From CAZCZZ01 sp964503335 (GTDB taxonomy: Bacteria; Verrucomicrobiota; Kiritimatiellia; CAIVKH01): a stretch of DNA of 64,000 nt. The stretch is from NCBI GenBank assembly GCA_964503335.1, contig CAZCZZ010000004.1, positions 1 through 64,000 on the forward strand, read 5' to 3'. Below the pieces are notes generated by a model. That model searched no databases. It was given only the letters and a program-made list of their open reading frames with translations, and was not told the DNA's origin. The position numbers were made by a program, and so were the translations under genes. The first letter of the stretch is position 1. Every line of letters begins with the position of its first letter. Of the stretch, positions 34,278-44,555 are shown in pieces.

Positions 34278-35911
34278 TGGTCCCTCCCGGGAGTTTCACA
34301 CGTGAGGACGATCCCTCCACCCTCGCGACGCGCGATGCGGAGGCTTCCGCCGATCATCTTCGCCCGATACTGCATATTCCGCAGGCCCATGCCCCGGACG
34401 AGCGGAGAGGCGGGGTTGAAGCCTTCGCCATTGTCGATCACCGCAAGTTTCAGCCGTCCCTCATTCCGGCTCACGCTTATGGCAACGTCCTTCGCATGAC
34501 CGTGCTGGATGGCGTTGGTCACGGCCTCCTGTGCGATCCGGAACAGCTGCGCCGCGGCAAACGGGTCGCTTACACTTGCTGCGCCGGCGTCTACCGAACA
34601 ATGGACGTTGAACGCATCCTCCGTGTTGTGCGCCATGTTCTCCAGGGCGCTGCGCAATCCTTCGCGGTCCATCGGAACCGGGTTCAAGCCGCGGGCGAGG
34701 TAAGTGGCCTGGGCTGCCGCGAGATTGGCGAGCTCGCAGACCTTGCCTGCCTCGGGCGCCAGGGAGGGACACGCATCCTGGAGGGATTGCTCGAGGTTCC
34801 TGCTCTTGAAGGCGATGCCCGTGAGGTGCTGTCCCAGGCCGTCATGCAGATAGCGGCCAATGCGGCCCTGCTCCATCGTGACCGCATGGATGACTTCCTG
34901 CTCCAGCTTTCGGCTTTCGGTTACGTCCCGGGCCATGATGACCATGGCCTTGTCGTGTCCCAGCCGTACGCCCTCCACGGCCGTCAGCTCCATGGTCACG
35001 ATCTCGCCGGGGCTGACGTTGAAGCGAACCTCCACAGGAGCCGCCGTCTTTTCCCTCTGCTTGAGGAAGTCGTTCCAGGCCGGGCGATCCGACAGGTCGA
35101 TCATGTCTTCAAGCCTCACCCCGCCCTGCGAATCGCCTGATTTGAGGCCCAGGGACTTCATCAGCGATTCGTTCGTATAGACGGCGTGTCCTTCATTCAT
35201 GATCAGGACACCGACGGGCACCTTCTCCAGGATCTCCACAAGATCGTGGTGGAGGCTGAAGAGGTCTGTGAACTCGCGCGCCAGCTGCGCCTCCTGGGGG
35301 CTCAGCCTCTCCGTGTGGTTTCCGGCTCCGAGCGACATCTTGACGGTGCGGCGCAGCCGGGCGCCGAAGGACATGGACGGAGGCAGGCTCACCACGTAGC
35401 GGGCCCTTCTGTCTTTCAATTCGAAAGCGACGCTGGCGTTCTCCAGCCCGAGCAACCGCGGGATGCCGGTCAGGGCGCCGTGCGTGATCGCATGGAACTC
35501 CGGCAGGTCCTCGTAGGTATCCGGTACGCACACCTCGATGCCGAGGCTTCCGTCGGGTAGATCGTTCACGCGGAAATCAAGGTGGGAAAAGAACAGCGGA
35601 CCGATCCAGCGGGACAGGTAGTGGTAGAGCTGCCTGCAGTCCGTGAAGTAGCCGGCCATGACGCGGGCGAATCCGCCCACCGGCAGCGATGCAAATTCAA
35701 GGCCCAGCTTGTACAAACCGTCGCGACCCCCGACGTTCTCGCCGCATTTCCGCACGACCCGCGCGAAGTCCGCCCAATCCAAGCGGTTCCGCGTGTCCTT
35801 GATGTAGTGGGGCGGGTGCGGCTGCTCCCGAATCAGTACAGTCGTATCGACGCCGTGCCCTTTGGCGCAGTCAAGAAGCTGAAGAAGTGCTCTGGTCGAA
35901 ACCTCGTGCAT
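34274..35911 (-). CDS. PAS-domain HisKA_3 sensor kinase (NarL-type partner)
   Basis: 545 aa, soluble. The N-terminal 210 residues resemble the ligand-binding N-terminal domain of some AraC regulators (TRALLQLLDCAKGHGVDTTVL ... RWIGPLFFSHLDF), unusual in kinases. A PAS domain follows (about 230-335). The HisKA_3 helix with GRYLHDGLGQHLTGIAFKSR near 355 carries the phospho-His. The ATPase domain has AQEAVTNAIQHG and VIDNGEGFNPAS. The start at 35911 precedes the conserved N-terminal domain. A small-molecule ligand, perhaps a purine, could bind the AraC-like part; this is inference. Confidence 0.87.
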   Translation of the reverse strand: MHEVSTRALLQLLDCAKGHGVDTTVLIREQPHPPHYIKDTRNRLDWADFARVVRKCGENVGGRDGLYKLGLEFASLPVGGFARVMAGYFTDCRQLYHYLSRWIGPLFFSHLDFRVNDLPDGSLGIEVCVPDTYEDLPEFHAITHGALTGIPRLLGLENASVAFELKDRRARYVVSLPPSMSFGARLRRTVKMSLGAGNHTERLSPQEAQLAREFTDLFSLHHDLVEILEKVPVGVLIMNEGHAVYTNESLMKSLGLKSGDSQGGVRLEDMIDLSDRPAWNDFLKQREKTAAPVEVRFNVSPGEIVTMELTAVEGVRLGHDKAMVIMARDVTESRKLEQEVIHAVTMEQGRIGRYLHDGLGQHLTGIAFKSRNLEQSLQDACPSLAPEAGKVCELANLAAAQATYLARGLNPVPMDREGLRSALENMAHNTEDAFNVHCSVDAGAASVSDPFAAAQLFRIAQEAVTNAIQHGHAKDVAISVSRNEGRLKLAVIDNGEGFNPASPLVRGMGLRNMQYRAKMIGGSLRIARREGGGIVLTCETPGRDQ

Positions 35912-36015
35912 GGCTGCACAGCGTCTCCCATCGGGGATTGTGAGCGCGCCGGCACGAATGCACTACAGGGGGGAACGACCTATCAAGGCATCAGGGAAAA
36001 GCCTACGGGACGTGA

Positions 36016-36038
36016 TGGATGCGGCGCTGCCGCATCCA
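36016..36038. terminator. perfect GC-rich hairpin upstream of the sensor kinase
   Basis: TGGATGCGGC and GCCGCATCCA form a perfect 10-bp stem with a 3-base loop. No T run follows on either strand, so it may act as an attenuator or second terminator rather than a standard intrinsic terminator. It lies between the kinase start and the exported-protein gene. Confidence 0.4.
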
Positions 36039-36058
36039 AACGGGGCGTCACCACGTTC

Positions 36059-36086
36059 GATTTGGCGCGCAGCAGCGCACCAAATC
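36059..36086 (-). terminator. hairpin 7 bp after the exported-protein stop
   Basis: GATTTGGCGCGC and GCGCACCAAATC form a 12-bp stem with one mismatch and a 4-base loop directly after the stop at 36093. It has the position of an intrinsic terminator for that gene but lacks a clear T tract. Confidence 0.5.
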
Positions 36087-36092
36087 GTCACG

Positions 36093-38822
36093 TTAGGGTT
36101 CCAGCCACTGGACCCTGAAGAAGGCGCCCGTTTGGCCGGGGGCGGGAATCAGGAGCTTCGAATGAACGGATGATGTCGTGGCGACAGACAGCGTGCCGGT
36201 GTCGGACAGCCACGGCCCGGCAACCTCCGCAGCGCGTTGGATCATGCTGGTCCAGTTCGCACAGGAATGCCACGTGACGGCCACACCCCCTGTGGCCGGG
36301 GCTAGCGAGCTCACGGTCATGGGTTGCACCTCGACGCTGACCACGGACGAGGTGGACTCCGTGCCGTTCTGAAGCTCCACGGCCTTCGCAACAAGCGCAT
36401 GCGTGCCTGCCAATCCCGTAACGTCCCACTTGAAGGTGTACGGCGAAAGCGTGTCGGAAGAATGATACGCACCGTCGACATACAGATCCACGCGGCCGAG
36501 TGCGCCGTCGACAGAAGCATCCACCGTCACAGGCACATACCCGCACACCTCGGCGCCATTGGTCAGCGTGATGACTCGCGCCGTCGGAATGCCTTCGGTG
36601 TACAGAAGGTTGCCATCGGAGCTCTTGAACTGATTCGGGTCGGCGATATACCGCCACCAGTTGTTCAGGAAGAAGTCCGGCCCGCGTCCGCTGAAATGCG
36701 GAAGGTGATTGTACCACCAGTTCAGGTAGTCGCGTTGCGGATCCGCCAGTGTCGGGGACCACGTGAATACGTTCACCATCTGCGGGCTCGAAGTCCCGCC
36801 GAGGTCCGGGTAGCTGTACCAGCGTTGATGGTAACTCGGCACCAGCGTTGTGCTCGCGTATTCATAGTCCGCCGTGGCATTGACCGGGAAATGGATGTTG
36901 CCGACGTGTCCCTGTCCGGGGATCTGACTCTCACGCAGCGTGAACTTGTTCCAGTTGTTGTTCGTGTTCGCGAGCCATGTACCGTACGAGTGGACCATGA
37001 TGCTCTCGGCGCGATGGCCGTATGAATGAATCGCCTCGGCGACGCCGCGCTCGTAGTTCAGCCCCATGATCACGAAGAGCCGCTCGCTCGGCACGCCCGA
37101 CACCGGCGGCGAATTGCACCAGTAGCCGCCGTCGCCCGCCATCGTGGATTCCCATGTGCCCACGAACGGCATCGTGTAGAGCCACACTTCGTCGAACTCG
37201 CCGCTCACGATACGCGGCGTGATGCCGTTGCTGTTCACGAAACGCGCGTAGTCGAACATCGAGGGATGCTCGACGCGGCTGGTCCACGTCGTGTGGAACG
37301 ACGCATCGTCGAATTTGTAGCCGTCGAGAAAGTACGGGTAGTCATCGACGATATTCGTCGCCACGATTTTGTACCGCACGAGGTCGTGGCTGTTGCTCCG
37401 CAGGTCCGAAGCCATCTGGTTTGCCAGCCACGCGGGATCAGTCCAGCCATAGGCCGCGTGCATGCGCTGCGAGGCCATCGATTCAACGATGGGGTCGTAA
37501 ATGTACAAGAGCACCCTCGGCTCGATCGCATCCGGGTTCACGCCGGGAGGTGGGGGCGGTCCGGCCGGCGGCAGTCCCGGCGTCAGGGACACGAATTTCA
37601 TTCCGTCGAAATATACCGTGAATCCGGCGCTCCACGTGTCCATCTGGATTTCGATTTCGGTGACATCCAAGAGGCTCGGCGAGCCGGACATCGTCCTCGC
37701 CCAGGTTCCATCACCTGACAGCGGAATGCGATACAGGTGCCACGTATTGTTGTACATGAGGGTACCCGAGGGGGTGTAGGTGAACGTGCCGGCAGGACTC
37801 TTCAAGCGGACGATCGGTTGCGCGTCCTGGAAACCGAACTGGTTCGTGTTGATGGCGAAAGCCCAGAACTGAAGGTGCGTGAACGACGTGACATTCCAGT
37901 GCGATGTACTTGCGCCGGGGTAACGCACGCCGGTGGGAAATCCGCTTAGCGTGTCGAACCGGATCGACGCATTCCCCAGCTTCACCTTGGTTGCGTCGTT
38001 GCTGACCGAAGTCGCCGCAAAATCCACCGTCGAGAAGCTGCCCCACTCCGCCGCGTTGGTCTCCGTGAACTCTACGGTCGGCACAATCCCCGTGAAGGAG
38101 CTGCTTGTGACTTCGTAATAGAAGTTGCTGCTGCCCGCATTCTTGCCGCGAAGCGTGCACAGGTCGGCCTGCGAGAGGATTTGTCCCGTCGGCATCGTGG
38201 ACGACAGGATGTAGTAGTACACGCGTGTGCCGACTGTGAATCCGGGAATCGACGCCGCGACGTTCGAGCCGCTGCCCGACGCCGCAGCAAGCCAGCTCGA
38301 AGGGAAGGCGATGTTCGTCGCGTAGCGAACGTACACGGTCTCCTGCGGACTGCGCGCAGCACTCAGCGAAATGGACACACTGACCGGTCCTGTACCCGCC
38401 GCGTCGTGATTGTCCGAAACGGTCAGGATATCTACCGGCTGCCCGTCCGTCTCCATGACCACGTGCGAGGTGTGGTCCGCCGTCATCTGGAACGAGTAGC
38501 GCTTGCCGCTGACCTGGTCGAAGCCGAGGTTTCCGCCCGAGACCGACAGGGAGCCCACCGTGCTGTTCTTCGAAGCCGAAGTTCCCGCGCCCCAGTTCTC
38601 CGCCCAGTCTCCGAAGCGATCGAACTTGTACTCGCTCGGGTTGTCGTTGCCCGGAGAAGTGAGCGTCTCCTTCCACACATTCCCGAACCCCGCGTCCTGC
38701 GTCATGCCGGCGCTGGGATTCCACGTCGTCAATTCCCCGCGCACAAACTCCGCCCGCGCGGGGATGGTGGAGAAGACCAAGGCAGAAAGAACGAGCAGGG
38801 ATCGATAATGCAGGCTATTCAT
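36093..38822 (-). CDS. large exported protein with C-terminal Ig-like domain
   Basis: 909 aa, not recognised as a known enzyme. Signal peptide at 1-25 (LLVLSALVFSTIPARA, cleaved before EF). The first 410 residues are beta-rich, like carbohydrate-binding modules. A Pro-rich linker (PPAGPPPPPGVNP) near 415 leads to a 300-residue domain with aromatic/His-rich motifs (GHRAESIMVHSYG, FFLNNWWRYIAD), possibly enzymatic. Residues 745-830 look like a bacterial Ig-like domain (GRVDLYVDGAYHSS). The C-terminus (FFRVQWLEP) is typical of PVC exported proteins. The ATG at 38822 begins the signal peptide. Confidence 0.75.
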   Translation of the reverse strand: MNSLHYRSLLVLSALVFSTIPARAEFVRGELTTWNPSAGMTQDAGFGNVWKETLTSPGNDNPSEYKFDRFGDWAENWGAGTSASKNSTVGSLSVSGGNLGFDQVSGKRYSFQMTADHTSHVVMETDGQPVDILTVSDNHDAAGTGPVSVSISLSAARSPQETVYVRYATNIAFPSSWLAAASGSGSNVAASIPGFTVGTRVYYYILSSTMPTGQILSQADLCTLRGKNAGSSNFYYEVTSSSFTGIVPTVEFTETNAAEWGSFSTVDFAATSVSNDATKVKLGNASIRFDTLSGFPTGVRYPGASTSHWNVTSFTHLQFWAFAINTNQFGFQDAQPIVRLKSPAGTFTYTPSGTLMYNNTWHLYRIPLSGDGTWARTMSGSPSLLDVTEIEIQMDTWSAGFTVYFDGMKFVSLTPGLPPAGPPPPPGVNPDAIEPRVLLYIYDPIVESMASQRMHAAYGWTDPAWLANQMASDLRSNSHDLVRYKIVATNIVDDYPYFLDGYKFDDASFHTTWTSRVEHPSMFDYARFVNSNGITPRIVSGEFDEVWLYTMPFVGTWESTMAGDGGYWCNSPPVSGVPSERLFVIMGLNYERGVAEAIHSYGHRAESIMVHSYGTWLANTNNNWNKFTLRESQIPGQGHVGNIHFPVNATADYEYASTTLVPSYHQRWYSYPDLGGTSSPQMVNVFTWSPTLADPQRDYLNWWYNHLPHFSGRGPDFFLNNWWRYIADPNQFKSSDGNLLYTEGIPTARVITLTNGAEVCGYVPVTVDASVDGALGRVDLYVDGAYHSSDTLSPYTFKWDVTGLAGTHALVAKAVELQNGTESTSSVVSVEVQPMTVSSLAPATGGVAVTWHSCANWTSMIQRAAEVAGPWLSDTGTLSVATTSSVHSKLLIPAPGQTGAFFRVQWLEP

Positions 38823-39011
38823 AGACTGGCCTTGGTTATATCCGACACGGCGACTTATGGCCACCCATCAACACCACCTCTGCTCAAACACAACCCGCGT
38901 CATGAACTTCGTCATCGATGAAGATGTCCACAAGGACATTGGTGCTCACGGCCGTGATCATCATGTCACCTCGCGGTAGCCCGGTGCTCCATCTGCGCGG
39001 TCCTCACACCA

Positions 39012-39035
39012 TGGAGCGCGGAGCTATGCGACGCG
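39012..39035. repeat. dispersed repeat TGGAGCGCGGAGCT, copy 1
   Basis: The sequence starting TGGAGCGCGGAGCTA and ending GCGACGCG directly follows nrfA (on the minus strand). It recurs, inverted and with one small indel, at 56810-56834. Both copies lie between genes, which suggests a mobile intergenic repeat family. Confidence 0.55.
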
Positions 39036-39039
39036 GGGG

Positions 39040-40472
<1,433 letters not shown>

Positions 40473-40476
<4 letters not shown>

Positions 40477-41009
40477 AGTTTCGTCCTTTCGAAATCTTCA
40501 CCGCGATCGCGACCACCCAGCCCGGCCGGCACGCCGTGTCCCACGGTCGGGTGACAATGCACGCAGCGCATGGCGTCGAGGTCGGTGGTCGAGCCGGCAA
40601 CGAGGTCGTGCACGAGGTCCTTGTGGCACGAGAGACAGTTGTCCTGGAGAATCTGGCTGTTCTTCGCCTTGATCATGATCGGCTCATGAAAGTCCTGGAA
40701 CGTGAACCCCTTCGAGTGGTGATAGCCGTTCTCGGCCTTCGCGATGTACTTCGCGAGGAACGTGTGCGGAAGATGGCAGTCCACGCACGCGGCCACGGTG
40801 TGATGGCTCGACTTCTGCCACGAGTCGTACTGCGGCTGCATGATGTGGCAGTTCGCGCAGGCCTTCGGGTCAGTGCTGAAGTACGACAAGCCCTCGGCAT
40901 AGCGAAACGTGAAGCCGGCGACGCCCAGGAACATGCCCATGAGCACGGCGCTGGCGATCACGTACCGTCGGACCCGACCCTCAACCGCCCTCAATGGAAC
41001 TCCAGCCAT
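40473..41009 (-). CDS. nrfH: NrfH tetraheme quinol dehydrogenase
   Basis: 178-aa NapC/NirT-type cytochrome with one N-terminal TM helix (about 14-34) and four heme motifs: CANCH, CVDCH, CLSCH, CVHCH. It anchors NrfA, oxidises menaquinol and passes electrons to it. The 4-bp overlap with nrfA shows coupled expression. The start at 41009 precedes the membrane helix by a short basic stretch (RRYVIAS). The C-terminal tail past the last heme is Gly/Arg-rich and probably disordered. Confidence 0.94.
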
Positions 41010-41025
41010 AGGAGATCAAGATGTT

Positions 41026-41096
41026 AACCACAAATGGGCACGAATCGACACCAAAACTGAATCAGGATTCGAGGAAATTCGTGTCCATTAGTGGTT
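41026..41096. repeat. inverted 20-bp repeats AACCAC..ACACGAAT
   Basis: 41026-41045 and the reverse complement of 41077-41096 match at 18 of 20 positions (consensus AACCACNAATGNNCACGAAT). The same 20-mer recurs at 48484-48503. The right arm contains the ppk2 stop codon, so the element forms the 3' end of that gene. It can fold as a long hairpin and may end transcription. Confidence 0.75.
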
Positions 41097-41987
41097 CTCG
41101 TTCTCTAGTTGCTGCTTCGCTGCTTCAAGTTCGGCGAGCGCTTCGTCGGATACCTTCGGGTATTCGAGGTCGAGGCCCTTGATCGCGTCGACGATGATAT
41201 CAGCAACGAGGGCGCGGGCGACGTATTTGCGGTCGGCGGGGATGACGAACCACGGCGAGTCCTTCGTGCTCGTGGCGGACAGCGCTTCCTCGTAGACCTC
41301 CTGGTACTTTTTCCAGAGCTTGCGTTCTGCAAGGTCTCCCGCGGCAAATTTCCAGTGCTTCTCCGGATCGGTCAGCCGCTCAAGGAATCGCTTCTTCTGC
41401 TCATCCTTCGACACATGCAGGAAGAATTTCAGGACCAGCGTGCCGTTTCGCGCGAGGTGCTTCTCGAAGTTGTTGATGTCCTCGTAGCGGTGTTGCCAGA
41501 ACTCATGGGTGATCTTCCCGGTCTGCAGCGGGTTCAGGATCTCGGGGTGCACTTTGACGACAAGGACGTCCTCGTAGTACGAGCGATTGAAGATGCCGAT
41601 GCGCCCGCGCTCGGGCAGCGCTTTCATGTGTCGCCAAAGGAAGTTGTGATCCAGTTCCTCCAGCGATGGCTTCTTGAAGCTGTACACCTGGCAGCCCTGC
41701 GGATTCACGCCGGACATGACGTGGCGGATCGTCCCGTCCTTGCCCGCCGCATCCATCGCCTGGAAGATAAGCAGCACGGAATGCGTGTCGCTCGCATAGA
41801 GCAATTCCTGGGCTTCGGCCAGCTCCGCGCGGTTCTTGGCCAGAGCTTCTGTCGCCTTCGCCTTGAGCTTGTCCTCGCTCAGCTTCGCCGCTCGCTTGGA
41901 GTCAGTCCAATCCGTGACAAACTTCTTCAAGTCCACCTTGGACCCCGGCTTCACGCGGAACTGCTCGATGTGCTTCTTCTTGAACAT
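41088..41987 (-). CDS. ppk2: polyphosphate kinase 2 family protein
   Basis: 299-aa PPK2-fold kinase that moves phosphate between polyphosphate and nucleotides. Walker A motif is FQAMDAAGKDGTIRHVM near residue 75; RSYYEDVLVVKVHPE and a basic lid (KKRFLERLTDPEKHWKF) follow. The N-terminal basic segment and length resemble class III or class I single-domain PPK2 enzymes, so ADP and/or AMP phosphorylation is likely. The stop lies within an inverted dispersed repeat. It is on the same strand as the nuclease gene upstream, with about 20 bp between. Confidence 0.92.
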   Translation of the reverse strand: MFKKKHIEQFRVKPGSKVDLKKFVTDWTDSKRAAKLSEDKLKAKATEALAKNRAELAEAQELLYASDTHSVLLIFQAMDAAGKDGTIRHVMSGVNPQGCQVYSFKKPSLEELDHNFLWRHMKALPERGRIGIFNRSYYEDVLVVKVHPEILNPLQTGKITHEFWQHRYEDINNFEKHLARNGTLVLKFFLHVSKDEQKKRFLERLTDPEKHWKFAAGDLAERKLWKKYQEVYEEALSATSTKDSPWFVIPADRKYVARALVADIIVDAIKGLDLEYPKVSDEALAELEAAKQQLENENH

Positions 41988-42009
41988 GGAAGGTCTCCTT
42001 GCCCGTTGG

Positions 42010-42888
42010 CTACCGCAGGCAGTGATTCAATACGGACGCGAGTCGCACGCCACCCTTCATCAACTGCCGGTTTACGACGCGGCGGCTGGCGACGATGTAG
42101 TCCTCGCCCAGGGCAAACGCGGGACCACCTGTCGGCGGCACGCCGGCATACACGTACTGAACGGCTGCTTCGCGACCCTCCCACGCCCACCCCGCCACGG
42201 TTCCCCGGGACCACCAATAGGCGGGCCAGAAGGCGATGGTCGCGTTGAGGCCGTCGGCGTAGGCGATGGGATCCTGACCCTGCAAATTCGCGTGGACGAG
42301 GCTCGCGTCCCACACCGAATGCAGATTCGTATCCTCGAGTTGTCCCGGGTAGCGAATGGTGCGCAGGTTTCCGCCACGGTCATCGTCGCGCGAAACGCAA
42401 TGCAGCGGCTGGTGCAGGTCTCCAACAAAATGAACCAGGAAGCACAACGCCCTCCTCCGGTCTCCTGCGCTCGCCTTCCTGTCCGCCAAGGACGCAGCAC
42501 ACACCTTGATCTGCGCCACGATGCACTGGCCGTCGGGACAATCGCGCGCCGCGTCGTAGGCTTTCGCGTCGTAGGGAATATCGACGTAGTGCCACGGCCC
42601 GGTCTCGGGCTCGTCGTTTCGAACATAGTCGGGCCAGTTGCAGATGTAGTTGTCGGAAAGATGCTCGCCCGGGATCAGCGCTTCGAGGGCCGCCTTCGCC
42701 TTCGGCTTGAGGCGCAGTTCGGCGACCCTTGCCACGATGCGGTGTCCCTCCGGCCCCCAAGCGAACGATGTCTGGACCGATACGGACACAATCAATGCAC
42801 CGAATAGGATGAGTCGTGTGTTCCTGAGCACAGCAACGGGAAGTCTGACAGGGTTTCTCCGCCGGCACAAGGACCGCGCGACCATCAT
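42010..42888 (-). CDS. S1/P1-type Zn nuclease, exported
   Basis: About 292 aa. Signal peptide ends in VQTSFA just before WGPEGH; in S1/P1 nucleases the mature N-terminal Trp and this His bind zinc. HFVGDLHQPLHCVSRDDDRGGN and DTNLHSVWDASLV carry further zinc ligands. The enzyme degrades single-stranded nucleic acid outside the cytoplasm. I chose the ATG at 42888, which overlaps the methyltransferase stop as ATGA; a GTG at 42831 would give a shorter, more typical signal peptide. It is the third gene of the cmoA-ICMT-nuclease unit. Extracellular nucleic acids would supply purines for the cluster at 7-25 kb. Confidence 0.87.
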   Translation of the reverse strand: MMVARSLCRRRNPVRLPVAVLRNTRLILFGALIVSVSVQTSFAWGPEGHRIVARVAELRLKPKAKAALEALIPGEHLSDNYICNWPDYVRNDEPETGPWHYVDIPYDAKAYDAARDCPDGQCIVAQIKVCAASLADRKASAGDRRRALCFLVHFVGDLHQPLHCVSRDDDRGGNLRTIRYPGQLEDTNLHSVWDASLVHANLQGQDPIAYADGLNATIAFWPAYWWSRGTVAGWAWEGREAAVQYVYAGVPPTGGPAFALGEDYIVASRRVVNRQLMKGGVRLASVLNHCLR

Positions 42889-43691
42889 CCGCCTGCGCTG
42901 GGCACCGTGACGACTTCCGCAGGCTGTTTTAGCCGGCCCGTGAGCTTCAGGAACCGGACGGTGGCATAGAACGCGACGCACGGCGCGAGAAGCCATGCGC
43001 TGTGCGTCAGCTGCTCTCTGCGCTCCTCCCAGCCATAGATGGAGTAGGTCTTCCACATCGCAATCAGGATCAGCCCCGCAAGCGTGGCGAAGATCGTGTT
43101 GTATTCCTTTGCCAGCACTTCGCGCCACCGGAACGTATAGCCGGCCAGCGACTCGGACAGGCCGTCGAAGTTCGGGATGAACCGGTTCACGCGTCGCATA
43201 TATTGCTCGTAGGCGGGCCCGAACTTCCCGAGCAGGTACTGCTCCTCGGCCGCTGTGATCGCAAGGTAGGTCCAGGCGAAGAAGGGGATGACGAGGAGAT
43301 ACATCCAAATCGACCCGTAGTAGATGCCGAACCCCAGCGCGATGAGGAAGTTGCCAACGTACATCGGATTGCGCGTGTGCGAGTAGAGTCCGGCGACCAC
43401 GAGGTCGTTGGCATACACTTTGCCCTTCTTGCCGCCTCGCTTGATGTAGGCGTAGCCGATCACAAACGCGCGGAAGGCCTGTCCCGCGAGCGCGATGCAG
43501 GCGCCCTCGATCATGGCAATCCTGTCGTAGAACGGATTGTTCATGAACCGGCCGGGGCGGGTGAACACCACCAGCGCGATGAAGATGACGGGGAACAGCG
43601 TATTGCGCACGCGGAAGAGAAAGTTTCCGGACGCGATCATCCAGCCGGCGTGCAATTGTCGTGTCGGGACTTCCGCGGTCTCGTTGCTCAT
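42885..43691 (-). CDS. ICMT-like membrane methyltransferase
   Basis: 268-aa membrane protein of the isoprenylcysteine carboxyl methyltransferase/PEMT fold. GLYSHTRNPMYVGNFLIALG near 120 and AEEQYLLGKFGPAYEQYMRRVNRFIP near 170 are the SAM-binding signatures. Several TM helices. It overlaps cmoA upstream and the nuclease downstream by 4 bp each. Bacterial members methylate lipids or small molecules, and the substrate is unknown here. The tight link with cmoA, which makes carboxy-SAM, is unusual. Confidence 0.83.
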   Translation of the reverse strand: MSNETAEVPTRQLHAGWMIASGNFLFRVRNTLFPVIFIALVVFTRPGRFMNNPFYDRIAMIEGACIALAGQAFRAFVIGYAYIKRGGKKGKVYANDLVVAGLYSHTRNPMYVGNFLIALGFGIYYGSIWMYLLVIPFFAWTYLAITAAEEQYLLGKFGPAYEQYMRRVNRFIPNFDGLSESLAGYTFRWREVLAKEYNTIFATLAGLILIAMWKTYSIYGWEERREQLTHSAWLLAPCVAFYATVRFLKLTGRLKQPAEVVTVPSAGG

Positions 43692-44413
43692 TTGATGGCC
43701 ACGATGCCGCTGAAGTTGTACCAGCGGAAGAAGGTGTCACAGGACTTGAAACCGTTGGTGAGGAGCAGCGTTTGGTTCTCCTGAAGATGGTAAGGAATCA
43801 GCACGTTCTCGAGCGCTTCCCGCTTCTGCGCGATCTCCATCTCGGTGTAGCCGTTCCGTTTCTTCATCTCGTAGTAGTGTTTGATAAAGAGCCTGTTGAG
43901 TGTCGAATGTTCGCAGAGAACCTTTTCCACAAGGACAAGGCATCCATCCGGATTCATACCGGCAGCGATGCTCTGAATCAGTTTCTCGCGGAAGAGCGGC
44001 CGGATGAACTGCAGCGTCAGATTCAGGATCACCACCGAGGCGTTGCGGATGGACACACCTTTGTTCATGTCCATGCATTCCAGTTGCACGGGCCTGGAGA
44101 ACTTTCGCTGCGCCAGCTTGTCGCGGGCCTTCTCGATCATTTCAGGCGATGAATCGACGCCGACACACGTCGTGTCCGCCGGAATGAGCTTTTCGATCGC
44201 AAAGAAGGTGTTGCAGGTGGAACACCCGAGGTCATATACGCACGTCCCCGGCATTGCGAAATCCGCGCAGAGGTCGCCGATCATGCGCTGGATCTCCTGA
44301 TAGAACGGCACGGAGCGATCCAGCATGTCGTCGAATACCCTGGCCGTCTCCTCGCCAAAGTCGAAGTTCTGGATCGTCTCCCGCTTCTCCGAGAAAAGAA
44401 CATCTTTAGACAT
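43688..44413 (-). CDS. cmoA: carboxy-S-adenosylmethionine synthase
   Basis: 241-aa Rossmann-fold enzyme that converts SAM and prephenate to carboxy-SAM, used by CmoB to modify wobble uridine in tRNA. Family signatures: FDDMLDRSVPFYQEIQRMIG near 27, VYDLGCSTCNTFF near 59, VVILNLTLQFIRP near 128, and NGYTEMEIAQKREALENVL near 187, closely matching the E. coli protein. No cmoB is next to it; instead an ICMT-like methyltransferase is translationally coupled. It is divergent from the SET gene. Confidence 0.92.
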   Translation of the reverse strand: MSKDVLFSEKRETIQNFDFGEETARVFDDMLDRSVPFYQEIQRMIGDLCADFAMPGTCVYDLGCSTCNTFFAIEKLIPADTTCVGVDSSPEMIEKARDKLAQRKFSRPVQLECMDMNKGVSIRNASVVILNLTLQFIRPLFREKLIQSIAAGMNPDGCLVLVEKVLCEHSTLNRLFIKHYYEMKKRNGYTEMEIAQKREALENVLIPYHLQENQTLLLTNGFKSCDTFFRWYNFSGIVAIK

Positions 44414-44447
44414 GCCTGGATGGTGCGACCCCGGGGACGTTGAGTCA

Positions 44448-44474
44448 CCTTAAGATGGGTTAAGGGGGTATAGT
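44448..44474. promoter_or_regulatory. palindrome and -10-like element in the cmoA-SET divergent region
   Basis: CCTTAA and TTAAGG (44448-44465) form a 6-bp inverted repeat with a 6-base spacer. TATAGT (44469-44474) lies directly after, as a possible -10 for the plus-strand SET gene. The palindrome is placed where a -35 or operator would be. Confidence 0.35.
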
Positions 44475-44555
44475 GTCCGCCTCAGCCGTCCGGCATGGGA
44501 GAACTTGGAATCATCCCTGTTCCGGACTAACCTTTCCGGTTTAAGGAAGAATCAC

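Noticed and set aside
42889..43740. Longer start for the S1/P1 nuclease (576 aa)
   Set aside because: The extra part overlaps the ICMT-like gene in another frame and has no signal peptide.
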